A stretch of 64,000 nt of DNA from Paraburkholderia aromaticivorans. Its GTDB lineage: Bacteria > Pseudomonadota > Gammaproteobacteria > Burkholderiales > Burkholderiaceae. The notes beneath the pieces are model-generated. The model searched no databases. It was not told the DNA's origin and worked only from the letters and a program-made list of their open reading frames with translations. The translations under genes and the position numbers were made by a program. Shown here one piece after another: positions 55,942 through 64,000 of the stretch (position 1 is the first letter of the stretch; each line of letters starts with the position of its first letter). Where the stretch lies: the NCBI RefSeq assembly GCF_002278075.1, contig NZ_CP022991.1, forward strand, positions 1 to 64,000. Direction: 5' to 3'.

Positions 55942-57303
55942 CTAGCGGACTCTCTCGCGAAAGACTGGTGGCGAATCAGGTATTGCCAGTCCCTCCACGG
56001 CGGCTTCAAAGCCGTCCGGCATGCCGGCGGCTGGCGAACCTAGCGTGAGTCGTGCGCCCGCCGCCTGGGCGATCGCATTTACGATCGCCAGCCCGAGGCC
56101 GCTTCCTTTCGCTGTGGTGGTCCCGCGTTCGAACGGCTGGCTCAGACGCGCGAGCGTCTCAGAGGGTACGATAGGCCCTCGGTTCCGGACGCTCAAGGTG
56201 CCGCCGCTCGTGAGCGTGATACGAACGGCGGTTGCGTCCGTACCGTGCTTGACGGCGTTTTCAATAAGGTTGCGCGCGAGAATGGCGAAGGCGTCCTGGT
56301 CGATGCGCGACAATACGGGTTCATCGGGCTGGGTCAGTGCGAGCTGATTAGATCGTGCAATGCGCCGGACATCGTCGACCACGAGTTGAAGGACAGGCCG
56401 CAAGTCTTGCACGATATCAGAGAGGACGTGGGCGCCTTCCGCCCGAGCTAATTGCATGAGCTTTTCGCTGAGTCGCACGAGCGTCTGCAAAGTGATCTCG
56501 ACGTTTCGCGCACGTTGCTCGATTGGCGTGCCTTGTGCCTCGGCTACCAGGCGTTGCGTTTGCGCAAGTGCTGCCGCAATCGGCGTGCGAAGCTCGTGCG
56601 CACTGTTGGCCGTGAAGCTGCGCTCGGCGCTCAGTGCCCGGTCAAGCCGCTGCATCAGGTCGTTGACCGCGTCAGCTATGGGCTCGATTTCCGTAGGCAT
56701 GCCAGCCTTGGCGAGCGGAGTGAGATCGTCGCGGCCTCTAGAGGCAACACCCTCGCAAAACAGGCTGATCGGACGCAATCCTGTCTTCACGATCAGCCAC
56801 GTGCCGACGAGACCAAACAAGATGAGAACAAGGAGCGGCTCGATCACCGCAAGTGCGGCCCGGGTGCTGACGTGACGGCGCTCAACCAGGGGTTCCGCAA
56901 CCGCGAGCAGTACCGTTCCTTGCAGGACCGTTTCCGTATAAATCCGGTGGCTGGCCGTCGACGTGAAGCCTGCCTTCAGATCAGCCGGGAAGACCCCAGG
57001 GTCCGCGTCATGAGACTGCAGGACGGTCTTGCCGGTTTGGTCGCGCACGATATAGGTGAGCAGCTCGTCGTGCGCGCGTACGGCCGCTACGCGCTGTCCG
57101 GTGCTGCCTTGCGTATTTAGATCAAGGATATCCGTGACGGCCAGCGGCACGAGCCGCTGCGCCGTCTCCTGCAAGGCGCTGTCCGAGATCCGGTCGATTT
57201 CGTCTTGCAGGACATGAAACGCCGCTGCTCCTACAAGGAGCGACAGTGCGGCCAGGCCAACGGCAAGCGCTACTGCGAGGCGCGCCTGGAGGCTGTGCAG
57301 CAT
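55942..57303 (-). CDS. Two-component sensor histidine kinase
   Basis: The 453-residue kinase has an N-terminal membrane helix, a periplasmic sensor region (about 30-160), a second membrane helix (PLLVLILFGLVGTWLIV), a HAMP-like linker, the H-box NSAHELRTPIAAALAQ and an ATP-binding domain (NLIENAVKHG, GSGLGLAIVNAIAQ). The family resembles QseC/PmrB kinases. The ATG at 57303 follows the regulator stop by two bases. A GTG at 57312 is an overlapping alternative. Confidence 0.92.
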   Translation of the reverse strand: MLHSLQARLAVALAVGLAALSLLVGAAAFHVLQDEIDRISDSALQETAQRLVPLAVTDILDLNTQGSTGQRVAAVRAHDELLTYIVRDQTGKTVLQSHDADPGVFPADLKAGFTSTASHRIYTETVLQGTVLLAVAEPLVERRHVSTRAALAVIEPLLVLILFGLVGTWLIVKTGLRPISLFCEGVASRGRDDLTPLAKAGMPTEIEPIADAVNDLMQRLDRALSAERSFTANSAHELRTPIAAALAQTQRLVAEAQGTPIEQRARNVEITLQTLVRLSEKLMQLARAEGAHVLSDIVQDLRPVLQLVVDDVRRIARSNQLALTQPDEPVLSRIDQDAFAILARNLIENAVKHGTDATAVRITLTSGGTLSVRNRGPIVPSETLARLSQPFERGTTTAKGSGLGLAIVNAIAQAAGARLTLGSPAAGMPDGFEAAVEGLAIPDSPPVFRERVR

Positions 57304-57305
57304 CG

Positions 57306-57965
57306 CTAGCACTGCCTGAGTTTGTAGCCGAGGCCACGCGCCGTCTCGATCAGGTCGCCCCCCAGCTTCTTGCGCAGCCGGCTCATGTGCACCTCGATAG
57401 TGTTGCTGCCGATTTCGGCGTTAAACGAGTAAAGGCGCTCTTCCAGCTGCGCCTTTGAAAGAATCATGCCCTGTCGCTGAATGAACGCCTCGAGCAATGC
57501 CCATTCGCTGGCGGTAAGGGAAATGGACCGGCCCTCTCGACGGATGCTGTGGGCAGCCAGATCGATCTGCAAATCGCCCAGTGTGACAAATGGGTTGGGA
57601 TTGCCTGAATACCGGCGAGCAACGGCGTTGACGCGCGCGGTGAGCTCGGATAGATCGAATGGCTTGACAAGATAGTCGTCGGCGCCAGCGTTTAATCCGG
57701 CGATGCGGTTGGCGACCTGGTCGAGCGCCGTCAGGATCACCACGGGTACCGACGAGCCGGATACACGCAATTCACGCAGAAAATCGATTCCCTTGCCGTC
57801 CGGCAGCAGCAGGTCCAGCAGGATGAGATCGTAGTTCGCGGCTTGCACGTAGCGCCGGGCGTCGCCCAGGGTCGTGACGTAGTCGGTGGAATGTCCGTCC
57901 CGCGTGATCTGGTCCCGGACGGCTTGGCCGAGCAGCGGATCGTCCTCGACAAGCAGTACTCTCAT
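57306..57965 (-). CDS. OmpR-family response regulator
   Basis: The 219-residue regulator has a receiver domain (MRVLLVEDDPLLGQAV, phospho-Asp in LILLDLLLPDGKG, Lys in DDYLVKPFDLSEL) and a winged-helix DNA-binding domain (IEVHMSRLRKKLGGDLIET, RGLGYKL). It pairs with the downstream kinase. It diverges from the PepSY-DUF2271-reductase-ApbE genes, which are likely targets. Confidence 0.95.
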   Translation of the reverse strand: MRVLLVEDDPLLGQAVRDQITRDGHSTDYVTTLGDARRYVQAANYDLILLDLLLPDGKGIDFLRELRVSGSSVPVVILTALDQVANRIAGLNAGADDYLVKPFDLSELTARVNAVARRYSGNPNPFVTLGDLQIDLAAHSIRREGRSISLTASEWALLEAFIQRQGMILSKAQLEERLYSFNAEIGSNTIEVHMSRLRKKLGGDLIETARGLGYKLRQC

Positions 57966-58107
57966 GCGATAGTCCCGGCGGTTGTTATCGCAAACTGTGC
58001 TACGCCAAGCTTACGCCAGGCTGAAGAAAAATCTTTTCGTTCGCAAGGCTGGCTTCAGGTATGGGTCGCATTGTAGAGCCTGTCAGGACAAAACCACACG
58101 CCCCGTC

Positions 58108-58575
58108 ATGAAACGACCGCCGCTCGGAAGAATTATTGCCATCGCGTCCTTTGTAGCGCTATGCGCCGGCGTTGTTCAGCTGGCGCAGGCAGACGAGGAC
58201 TGCACCGCACCGCTCACGAACTGGAAACCGGTCAGCGAGATCGATGCGCTAGCCAGAAAACAAGGCTGGAACGTGAGTCGGGTCAGGACGGATGACGGTT
58301 GCTACGAGATCCGTGGACTCGACGCGCAGGGGCGGCACTTCAAAGCCAAAGTCGATCCGGCCACGCTCGCGATCATCCGGCTGAAGACCGATGGCGACGC
58401 CCGGGACGAGCGCCACGGTGAAGACGGCGGTGAGCGCGAGGAGCAGAGCGGCCCGCGACCGGGTGCGGCAGGACCGCGCACGCCCAACGACAAACCGGGT
58501 AACGCGGCAAGCGGCGCGCAGCCATCCAATGGGCTATTGACCCCGGGGAGCCGGCCGCAGGTTCAGATCCGCTGA
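58108..58575 (+). CDS. Secreted PepSY-domain protein
   Basis: The 155-residue protein has a signal peptide (IIAIASFVALCAGVVQLAQA) and a PepSY_2-like domain (WKPVSEIDALARKQGWNVSR, GCYEIRGLDAQGRHFKAKVD). A low-complexity charged and Gly/Pro-rich tail follows. PepSY domains accompany membrane flavin reductases and act in the periplasm. It is first in the set with DUF2271 and ApbE. Confidence 0.87.
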   Translation: MKRPPLGRIIAIASFVALCAGVVQLAQADEDCTAPLTNWKPVSEIDALARKQGWNVSRVRTDDGCYEIRGLDAQGRHFKAKVDPATLAIIRLKTDGDARDERHGEDGGEREEQSGPRPGAAGPRTPNDKPGNAASGAQPSNGLLTPGSRPQVQIR

Positions 58576-58683
58576 CCTGCGAGAACCGTCGTCGCAACAC
58601 GCTTTCGTCATACGCAAATCAACGCTGACGCAGGGTAAGTGTGCTGTCTCGCCCGGCGTAGCCACTATTGAAGAGGACAGGTC

Positions 58684-59154
58684 ATGAAATACACATTCCC
58701 TATTGCAGCGCTTGCCGGTGCACTCGCGATTCCCTCGCTGGCGTTCGCTCGCCCCGTCACGATTGAAGCGCAATTGACCAATTACGGCGGTGACGGTGCG
58801 TACGTGGTGATGTACGTCACCGACCGGGCTGGCCGCTATCAGGGCACGCTGTGGATGGCAGGCGAGAAGGCGAAGTATTACAGGCACCTGAGCGCCTGGT
58901 ACCGGATGACGGGAAATGGCGCGGCAAGGATCGACGGCATTACGGGTGCGAGCGTTGGTGCCGGCAGGACGCTGAAGGCGACGCTCGATCTTGCCGATAC
59001 GCTAATCGACGCCGGCTATGAAATTCACGTGGATACCGCAGTGGAGAACATGAACGAGAACCCGTCCGAGGTGGTCGTTCCATTGACGACATCGGGAACC
59101 GGAAAGTCTGTCAAAGGGCGCGGCTATGTGAAAGCGTTTCGCTATACGTTGTGA
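58684..59154 (+). CDS. DUF2271 periplasmic protein
   Basis: The 156-residue protein has a signal peptide ending SLAFA and the DUF2271 pattern (IEAQLTNYGGDGAYVVMYVT, GTLWMAGEKAKYYRHLSAWY, DGITGAS, KATLDLADTLIDAGYEIHVD). DGITGAS resembles the D(S/G)ITGAT flavinylation sites modified by ApbE. It is therefore a likely FMN-carrying periplasmic electron carrier (inference). It ends 8 bp before the reductase gene. Confidence 0.87.
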   Translation: MKYTFPIAALAGALAIPSLAFARPVTIEAQLTNYGGDGAYVVMYVTDRAGRYQGTLWMAGEKAKYYRHLSAWYRMTGNGAARIDGITGASVGAGRTLKATLDLADTLIDAGYEIHVDTAVENMNENPSEVVVPLTTSGTGKSVKGRGYVKAFRYTL

Positions 59155-59162
59155 GGAACACC

Positions 59163-61391
59163 ATGCTTCGCAAGCTTCATTCGCTGCCCGGACTGATCGC
59201 CGCCATCATCCTGATGGTCGCGGCGATCTCCGGTGCGATGCTATCTCTGAACCCGGCGATCGAACGCGCAGGTGTAGTTCAGGTTAGCCAGCATTCGCTC
59301 GACGCCGCGACGCTCACCGAACGTGTGAAGGCCCGTTACCCCGGGCTCGAGAAGATCGTGCGAAAGCCCTCGGGCGCCGTCATTGCCTATTATTCGTCAG
59401 GCGGCGAATCTGGCGCCGCTCGCATCGATCCCGTGACGGGCGACGGTATCGAACCTTATGCACTGTCGACCACCACGCGCTGGCTGACCAATCTCCATCG
59501 CAAGCTGCTCATCGGCGATGCCGGGCGCGTCGCAACCGGCGTCGGGGCGGGTTTGATGCTGCTGCTGGCCGCATCCGGCCTTGCGCTACTCGAACGCCGT
59601 ATGGGCGGCTGGGCGAAGCTGTTCGGCCGCATTCGAGGTAGCGGTCTGCAGCGAATCCACAATGAGGTTGCCCGCGTCGCCATTCTCGGGCTGACGCTCT
59701 CGGCTGCAACAGGGCTCGTCCTGTCGTTGACGACCTTCGAGTTGATCCCCGAACGAGCCACGGCGCAACTTCCGTTTCCGGCCTCCGTGAGCACCGGCGC
59801 CCCGCTTGCAGTGAATCGCGTTGCTGCGCTCAGGAACGTCGATATAACCGACCTGCGTGAACTGATGTTGCCCTCCCCCCAGAACTCGGGCGACGTCTAC
59901 GCGTTGCGGACATCGAGCGGCACCGGCTACATCGACCCGTCGTCAGGGAAATGGCTCGCGTGGCAGGCCAATGACGCGTGGCAGCGTTTTCACGAGGTCG
60001 TATTCATGCTTCATACGGGCGAGGGGCTGTGGTGGCTCGCGCTGATCCTCGGGCTCGCGAGCGCGTCGGTGCCGGTTTTGGCGATTACTGGAGCATGGCT
60101 ATGGGTGCGGCGTCGCCGCGCGACGGTAAAAGTTCAAGACAACGTGAGCGCGGGTCAGGCCGATACGGTCATTCTCGTGGGAAGTGAAGGAAACAGCACC
60201 TGGGCGTTTGCTGCCGCAATTCATCAGGCGCTGACGCGCGCGAATTTTCGCGTGCATATAGCGCCGATGAACGATCTTTCCTCACGCCACTGCAAGGCGC
60301 AACGCCTGATCGTGCTGACTTCGACGTATGGCGATGGCGATGCACCGTCCAACGCCACGCAGTATTTGAGCAAGCTCGCGAGCATGAACGACTATGTTCC
60401 ACCCGCGTTTGCCGTCCTCGGTTTTGGGGATCGCCAGTTCCCGCATTTCTGTGGTTATGCGCAAACCGTGCACGATGCGTTGATCGCCAAAGGCGGCCAG
60501 GCGCTCATCGAGTGCAGCAGCGTTGACCGGCAGTCGGAGAGCACGTTCAGGAAGTGGACCGAGCAACTGGGTATCGCACTCGACGTGCGACTCGACGTGC
60601 GACTCGACGTGCGCTACCAGCCGTCGCTACCGCGCACCGTCTCCCTGACGCTTGTGGAGCGCAAGGACTATGGACTCGACTCTGGGCGTGTCACGTCGGT
60701 GTTGCGCTTTGTCCGCAGCACACAGCGCAATCGGCGGTGGCACACCCCGCTGCAAAGGGCTCTGCCGTCATTCGACGCGGGCGACCTGCTAGGAGTGATC
60801 CCGCCCGGCGACACCGTGCCGAGGTTCTACTCGCTCGCGAGCGCTTCGCGAGATGGTTTTATCGAAATCTGCGTGCGCAGGCATGCGCATGGGGCCTGCT
60901 CTGGCTATCTGACAGCTTTGCAGCCCGGCAACGCGATTCAGGCGTTCATTCGCCGGAACCCTGCGTTCAGACCCCCGGCGGGAAAGGCGCCAATCATTCT
61001 TATCGGCGCCGGGACGGGCATCAGCCCATTCGTCGGCTTCATCCGGCAAAACTCGGCGGGGCGGCCCATGCATCTGTATTTTGGTGCCAGACGCTCAGGC
61101 GAGTCGTTCCTGTACGACGAAGAATTGCAGAACCTGGTCGGCAACCGCCGGCTGACGGCTTTCAAGACCGCCTTCTCGTGCCCCGCACGGAAGACCTACG
61201 TGCAGGAGCGACTCATGGCCGACGCGCCAACGCTTCGTGAACTCGCAGCCTGCGGAGCGCAGATCATGGTGTGCGGAGGCAGAGACATGGCCAACGGCGT
61301 GGCCCGAGCGTGGGAACACATTCTGGATGGCTCCGGTCTTTCCGTGAACGAGATGAGATTGAAGGGAAGATATGTCGAAGATGTCTATTGA
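59163..61391 (+). CDS. PepSY-transmembrane / flavodoxin / NADPH-type reductase fusion
   Basis: The 742-residue protein joins three parts. First, a four-helix PepSY-associated membrane region (1-320, with HSLPGLIAAIILMVAAISGA and conserved His such as NLHRKLLIGDAG). Second, a flavodoxin-like domain (about 340-470, VILVGSEGNSTWAFAAAIHQ, STYGDGDAP). Third, a ferredoxin-NADP reductase domain (RFYSLASASRDGFIEICVRR, IGAGTGISPFVGFI, VCGGRDMANGV). It would move electrons from cytosolic NAD(P)H to periplasmic flavoproteins. Confidence 0.9.
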   Translation: MLRKLHSLPGLIAAIILMVAAISGAMLSLNPAIERAGVVQVSQHSLDAATLTERVKARYPGLEKIVRKPSGAVIAYYSSGGESGAARIDPVTGDGIEPYALSTTTRWLTNLHRKLLIGDAGRVATGVGAGLMLLLAASGLALLERRMGGWAKLFGRIRGSGLQRIHNEVARVAILGLTLSAATGLVLSLTTFELIPERATAQLPFPASVSTGAPLAVNRVAALRNVDITDLRELMLPSPQNSGDVYALRTSSGTGYIDPSSGKWLAWQANDAWQRFHEVVFMLHTGEGLWWLALILGLASASVPVLAITGAWLWVRRRRATVKVQDNVSAGQADTVILVGSEGNSTWAFAAAIHQALTRANFRVHIAPMNDLSSRHCKAQRLIVLTSTYGDGDAPSNATQYLSKLASMNDYVPPAFAVLGFGDRQFPHFCGYAQTVHDALIAKGGQALIECSSVDRQSESTFRKWTEQLGIALDVRLDVRLDVRYQPSLPRTVSLTLVERKDYGLDSGRVTSVLRFVRSTQRNRRWHTPLQRALPSFDAGDLLGVIPPGDTVPRFYSLASASRDGFIEICVRRHAHGACSGYLTALQPGNAIQAFIRRNPAFRPPAGKAPIILIGAGTGISPFVGFIRQNSAGRPMHLYFGARRSGESFLYDEELQNLVGNRRLTAFKTAFSCPARKTYVQERLMADAPTLRELAACGAQIMVCGGRDMANGVARAWEHILDGSGLSVNEMRLKGRYVEDVY
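60579..60614 (+). repeat. Three tandem 12-bp repeats inside the reductase gene
   Basis: CTCGACGTGCGA occurs three times in a row (the last with one change), encoding LDVR three times. It lies in the linker between the flavodoxin and reductase domains. The copy number may vary between strains by slippage. Confidence 0.9.
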
Positions 61392-62370
61392 AGGACCGAT
61401 GGCCGGTTGTCCCGAGCGCTATACGTTCAACGGACCGACGATGGGCACCCGATACAGCGTGCAATGCTACGCGCCGGCGGGGTTGGACCGCGCCCTGATC
61501 GCTTCTGAACTGGATGCGGCGGTACGAGCGGTAGACGAGGAAATGTCGAACTGGAAGAACAGTTCCGATTTGACACGCTTGAACAGAGCCGAACCCGACG
61601 TCTGGGTGCCGATATCCCGCAATCTTGCGACGGTGCTGGTGCGTGCGACGGAGATGGGGCGCGAGACAGACAATGCGTTCAACGCAGGTGTCGGCGATGT
61701 GGTGGATCAGTGGGGCTTCGGCCCATCCAACGCGCCGCGGCCAACCATGCGGGAAGCCTCGCGCGAACGACCCCGACGCCCGCTGGTCGAACTGCTCGAC
61801 GTCGACGTGGAGCAGTGTCGCGCTCGCAAGCAGGCGCACGTGACCCTCGACTTGTGCGGTATCGCCAAAGGCTTCGGCGTAGACGAATTGGCGCGTGTGC
61901 TGGACAGTCATGACGTTCGGTCGTGGCTTGTCGGAATCGACGGTGAGATGCGTGCGCGAGGCACAAAGCCTGGCCAGGCACTGTGGGCAATCGCGATCGA
62001 GCGTCCCGACTATGAACGCCGGGAGGCGCTCGGCGTGATCGAACTAACGGATATCGCGGTCGCGACTTCGGGGGACTATCGTCACTGGAGCGAATGCGAG
62101 GGCAAGCGCATCTCGCATGTCGTGGATCCGCGCACAGGTGAGCCCTTATGCAACGGGGTCGCGTCGGTCACAGTGCTGGCGAGGTCCTGCATGGACGCGG
62201 ATGCTTATGCAACCGCTCTCATGGTGTTGGGGCCTCAGAAAGGCCTGGATTTCGCACGCCGCAAGCAGCTGGACGCACTTTTTCTGCTGCGCGATGGCGC
62301 ACAAATGCTGGCGATCGGCACGGGTTTGTTTGATGCGGGTTTCAACGGTATAGAAGTCCCCGGCGGATAA
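61372..62370 (+). CDS. apbE: FAD:protein FMN transferase, ApbE family
   Basis: The 332-residue enzyme links FMN covalently to Ser/Thr of target proteins. Motifs are GPTMGTRYSVQCY, DLCGIAKGFGVDELARVL (KGxGVD), ATSGDYRHW, ISHVVDPRTGEPL and DADAYATALMVLG. No signal peptide is visible, unlike many periplasmic ApbE proteins. It overlaps the reductase gene end by about 20 bp and the convergent ATPase gene by 29 bp. Confidence 0.92.
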   Translation: MSKMSIEGPMAGCPERYTFNGPTMGTRYSVQCYAPAGLDRALIASELDAAVRAVDEEMSNWKNSSDLTRLNRAEPDVWVPISRNLATVLVRATEMGRETDNAFNAGVGDVVDQWGFGPSNAPRPTMREASRERPRRPLVELLDVDVEQCRARKQAHVTLDLCGIAKGFGVDELARVLDSHDVRSWLVGIDGEMRARGTKPGQALWAIAIERPDYERREALGVIELTDIAVATSGDYRHWSECEGKRISHVVDPRTGEPLCNGVASVTVLARSCMDADAYATALMVLGPQKGLDFARRKQLDALFLLRDGAQMLAIGTGLFDAGFNGIEVPGG

Positions 62371-64000
62371 GGTGTTTCTCGAGCTCGACCAGAACGAACA
62401 CCACACTGGAGAGCAGAACACACATTGCCAGCTCAGTCATATTAAGCGCGGTCGTCCGGAAAACGGTGTTCAACATGGGTACATAGATCGTCGCCAGTTG
62501 AAGCGCAAAGGTGAGCAGCACCGCGCCCACAAGCGGCATGTTTGAACGCGCTCCCCGCGCGAAAAACGACGCTTGCTCCGATCGGATGGCAAGTACGTGT
62601 CCCATCTGGGAGAGTGTGAGCACCGTAAAGGTCATTGTCTGCCAATGTGCCGACGCGACGTGGATGGCGTATGCCTGCGTTAGCAGCGTGACACCGGCCA
62701 TTGCGAGCCCAACCCAGACGATGTGCTGCCACATGCCGCGGGCAAAGATGCTTTCCCCGGGGGGCCGTGGTGGACGTAGCATGACGCCCGTCTCCGCCGG
62801 TTCGGCCGCCAGCGCCAGCCCCGGCAGTCCATCGGTGACCAGGTTAATCCACAGGATGTGTATGGGAAGCAAGGGAATCGGCAGACCGAGGAATGGCGCG
62901 AGAAAAATAGTCCATATCTCGGCCGAATTGCACGTTAAGGCGTAGCGAATGAACTTGCGTACGTTATCGAAGATTCGCCGCCCCTCTTCGACGGCACCGA
63001 CGATGGTGGCGAAATTGTCGTCCAGCAGCACGATACTGGCCGCATCCCGCGCGACGTCGGTGCCCTTTTTGCCCATCGCAATGCCGATATCCGCGCCTGC
63101 GAGCGCCGGTGCATCGTTCACGCCGTCGCCGGTCATCGCGACGAACTGGCCGTGCGCCCGAGCCGCCTCGACGATCCTGATCTTTTGCGCCGGGTCCACC
63201 CGGGCAAACACGCGGGTATGCACAACCTGCGCGACTAGAGCTTCATTCGTGAGTCGACTGAGTTCCTGGCCGGTCAACACGGTGTCCCCGGGGGCAAGGA
63301 TGCCGAGTTCGCGAGCGATAGCGCACGCGGTTACGGGATGATCCCCCGTAACCATTACGGGAGTGATTCCTGCCGATCTGCAGGCCGCAACCGCCTGCCG
63401 GACGTCGGGCCTCGGGGGATCACGCATGCCAGCCAGGCCAAGCAAAGTGAGGCCGCATTCGATTTCTTCGATATTGCAACCGGCAGGCAGACTGTCCCAC
63501 TTCCGGCTCGCAACGGCGAGTACACGAAGACCACTTTCCGCCATCGCCTCAGCCGCCGCCAGCACGCGTTCGTGGTCCACAGCGACCATACCGTGATCTG
63601 GGAGGGATGCGTTGCAACGTTCAATGACCGTCTCAGGTGCGCCCTTCGTGTAAGCAATAAATCCGGTTTCGCTGCGGTGAATCGTCGTCATCCGCTTGCG
63701 ATCAGAGTCAAACGGGAACTCCAGGAAGCGCGGGCTCGTGACTTCGAGCGCGCTCTTGTCGAAGCCAGCGTCAGCGGCCACTCTCCACAACGCAACCTCG
63801 GTCGGATCGCCAGCGACCTCCCCGCCCGCAGCACGGCTAACGTTGTTGCATAACGCCAATGCCTCCAGCAAGCATCTCGCAGCAGGCCTTTTTGTATCGA
63901 ACGATGCGATTGGTAACCGCACGCCATCAGCGTACAGCTCAGTTGTGCACATCTCGTTCAGGGTCAATGTGCCAGTCTTGTCGGTACAGATCCAGCTCAC
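62342..64000 (-). CDS. Cation-transporting P-type ATPase, C-terminal part (partial)
   Basis: The gene runs in from beyond the right edge, so the start is not in the window. The visible 552 residues begin at the phosphorylation site CTDKTGTLT and include KGAPE, MVTGDHPVTACAIA, MTGDGVNDAPALAGADIGIAMG and six C-terminal membrane segments (LPIHILWINLVTDGLPGLAL). The layout is that of type II (Ca2+/Mg2+-like) ATPases. The ion cannot be told from this part. Confidence 0.9.
   Translation of the reverse strand: MSWICTDKTGTLTLNEMCTTELYADGVRLPIASFDTKRPAARCLLEALALCNNVSRAAGGEVAGDPTEVALWRVAADAGFDKSALEVTSPRFLEFPFDSDRKRMTTIHRSETGFIAYTKGAPETVIERCNASLPDHGMVAVDHERVLAAAEAMAESGLRVLAVASRKWDSLPAGCNIEEIECGLTLLGLAGMRDPPRPDVRQAVAACRSAGITPVMVTGDHPVTACAIARELGILAPGDTVLTGQELSRLTNEALVAQVVHTRVFARVDPAQKIRIVEAARAHGQFVAMTGDGVNDAPALAGADIGIAMGKKGTDVARDAASIVLLDDNFATIVGAVEEGRRIFDNVRKFIRYALTCNSAEIWTIFLAPFLGLPIPLLPIHILWINLVTDGLPGLALAAEPAETGVMLRPPRPPGESIFARGMWQHIVWVGLAMAGVTLLTQAYAIHVASAHWQTMTFTVLTLSQMGHVLAIRSEQASFFARGARSNMPLVGAVLLTFALQLATIYVPMLNTVFRTTALNMTELAMCVLLSSVVFVLVELEKHLIRRGLLYR

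Overview
The window looks like a piece of a Paraburkholderia-type (beta-proteobacterial) diazotroph replicon. The evidence is the high GC content, the gene content and order of the nitrogen-fixation cluster, an oxygen-sensitive-type NifA without NifL, and IS6-type elements. Genus assignment is inference from gene content, not from a search.

Positions 1-28400 are a dense nif/fix region. nifH and the 5' part of nifD run leftwards from a sigma-54 promoter with a NifA upstream activator site. A rightward set (truncated haemoglobin, an unknown protein, an ankyrin protein, a rhodanese-ankyrin fusion, NifO, an FmdB-like zinc ribbon) converges at a hairpin near 5550 with a long leftward operon. That operon starts at nifB and continues through fdxN, an IscA-like carrier, a TPR-like protein, an LRV iron-sulfur protein, two NifZ proteins, an unknown protein, a second cysteine desulfurase, nifT, an unknown protein, a DegT-like protein, a SIR2-like protein and a 2Fe-2S ferredoxin. 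nifA lies just upstream of nifB. Rightward from nifA come an ISC-like module (nifS, iscU, two A-type carriers, hscA, fdx) and then nifV-nifW-fixABCX, a thioredoxin-like ferredoxin, a second TPR-like paralogue and an IclR regulator. Four sigma-54 promoters are visible, three with a TGT-N10-ACA NifA site. Together these genes make Fe-S clusters and FeMo-co precursors, supply homocitrate, and deliver low-potential electrons to nitrogenase.

Positions 28400-37000 are an accessory island bounded by two related, same-direction IS6-family transposase genes. It carries a repeat-rich AIDA/TibA-type autotransporter with its O-heptosyltransferase, plus debris: a dnaE2 3' remnant, a frameshifted TniB/TnsC-like ATPase remnant, and a frameshifted transposase.

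Positions 37500-55900 hold what I consider the most unusual part. It contains paralogues of core genes (NAD-type isocitrate dehydrogenase, fabZ, an rpoD-like sigma factor), three spermidine-synthase-like proteins that lack the aminopropyltransferase signature residues, an HPr-like protein with Asn15 and Asp46, a ribbon-helix-helix protein, a DUF1275 membrane protein, and a six-gene Hyf/Hyc-like complex. The large subunit of that complex has lost all four NiFe-binding cysteines. A 17-bp palindrome (TGATAAT-N3-ATTATCA) occurs in three of the intergenic regions here and may tie these genes into one regulon.

Positions 55900-64000 contain a two-component system, a flavinylation-type electron transfer set (PepSY protein, DUF2271 protein, PepSY/flavodoxin/reductase fusion, ApbE), and the 3' part of a P-type cation ATPase cut by the window edge. 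No rRNA, tRNA or CRISPR array was recognised.
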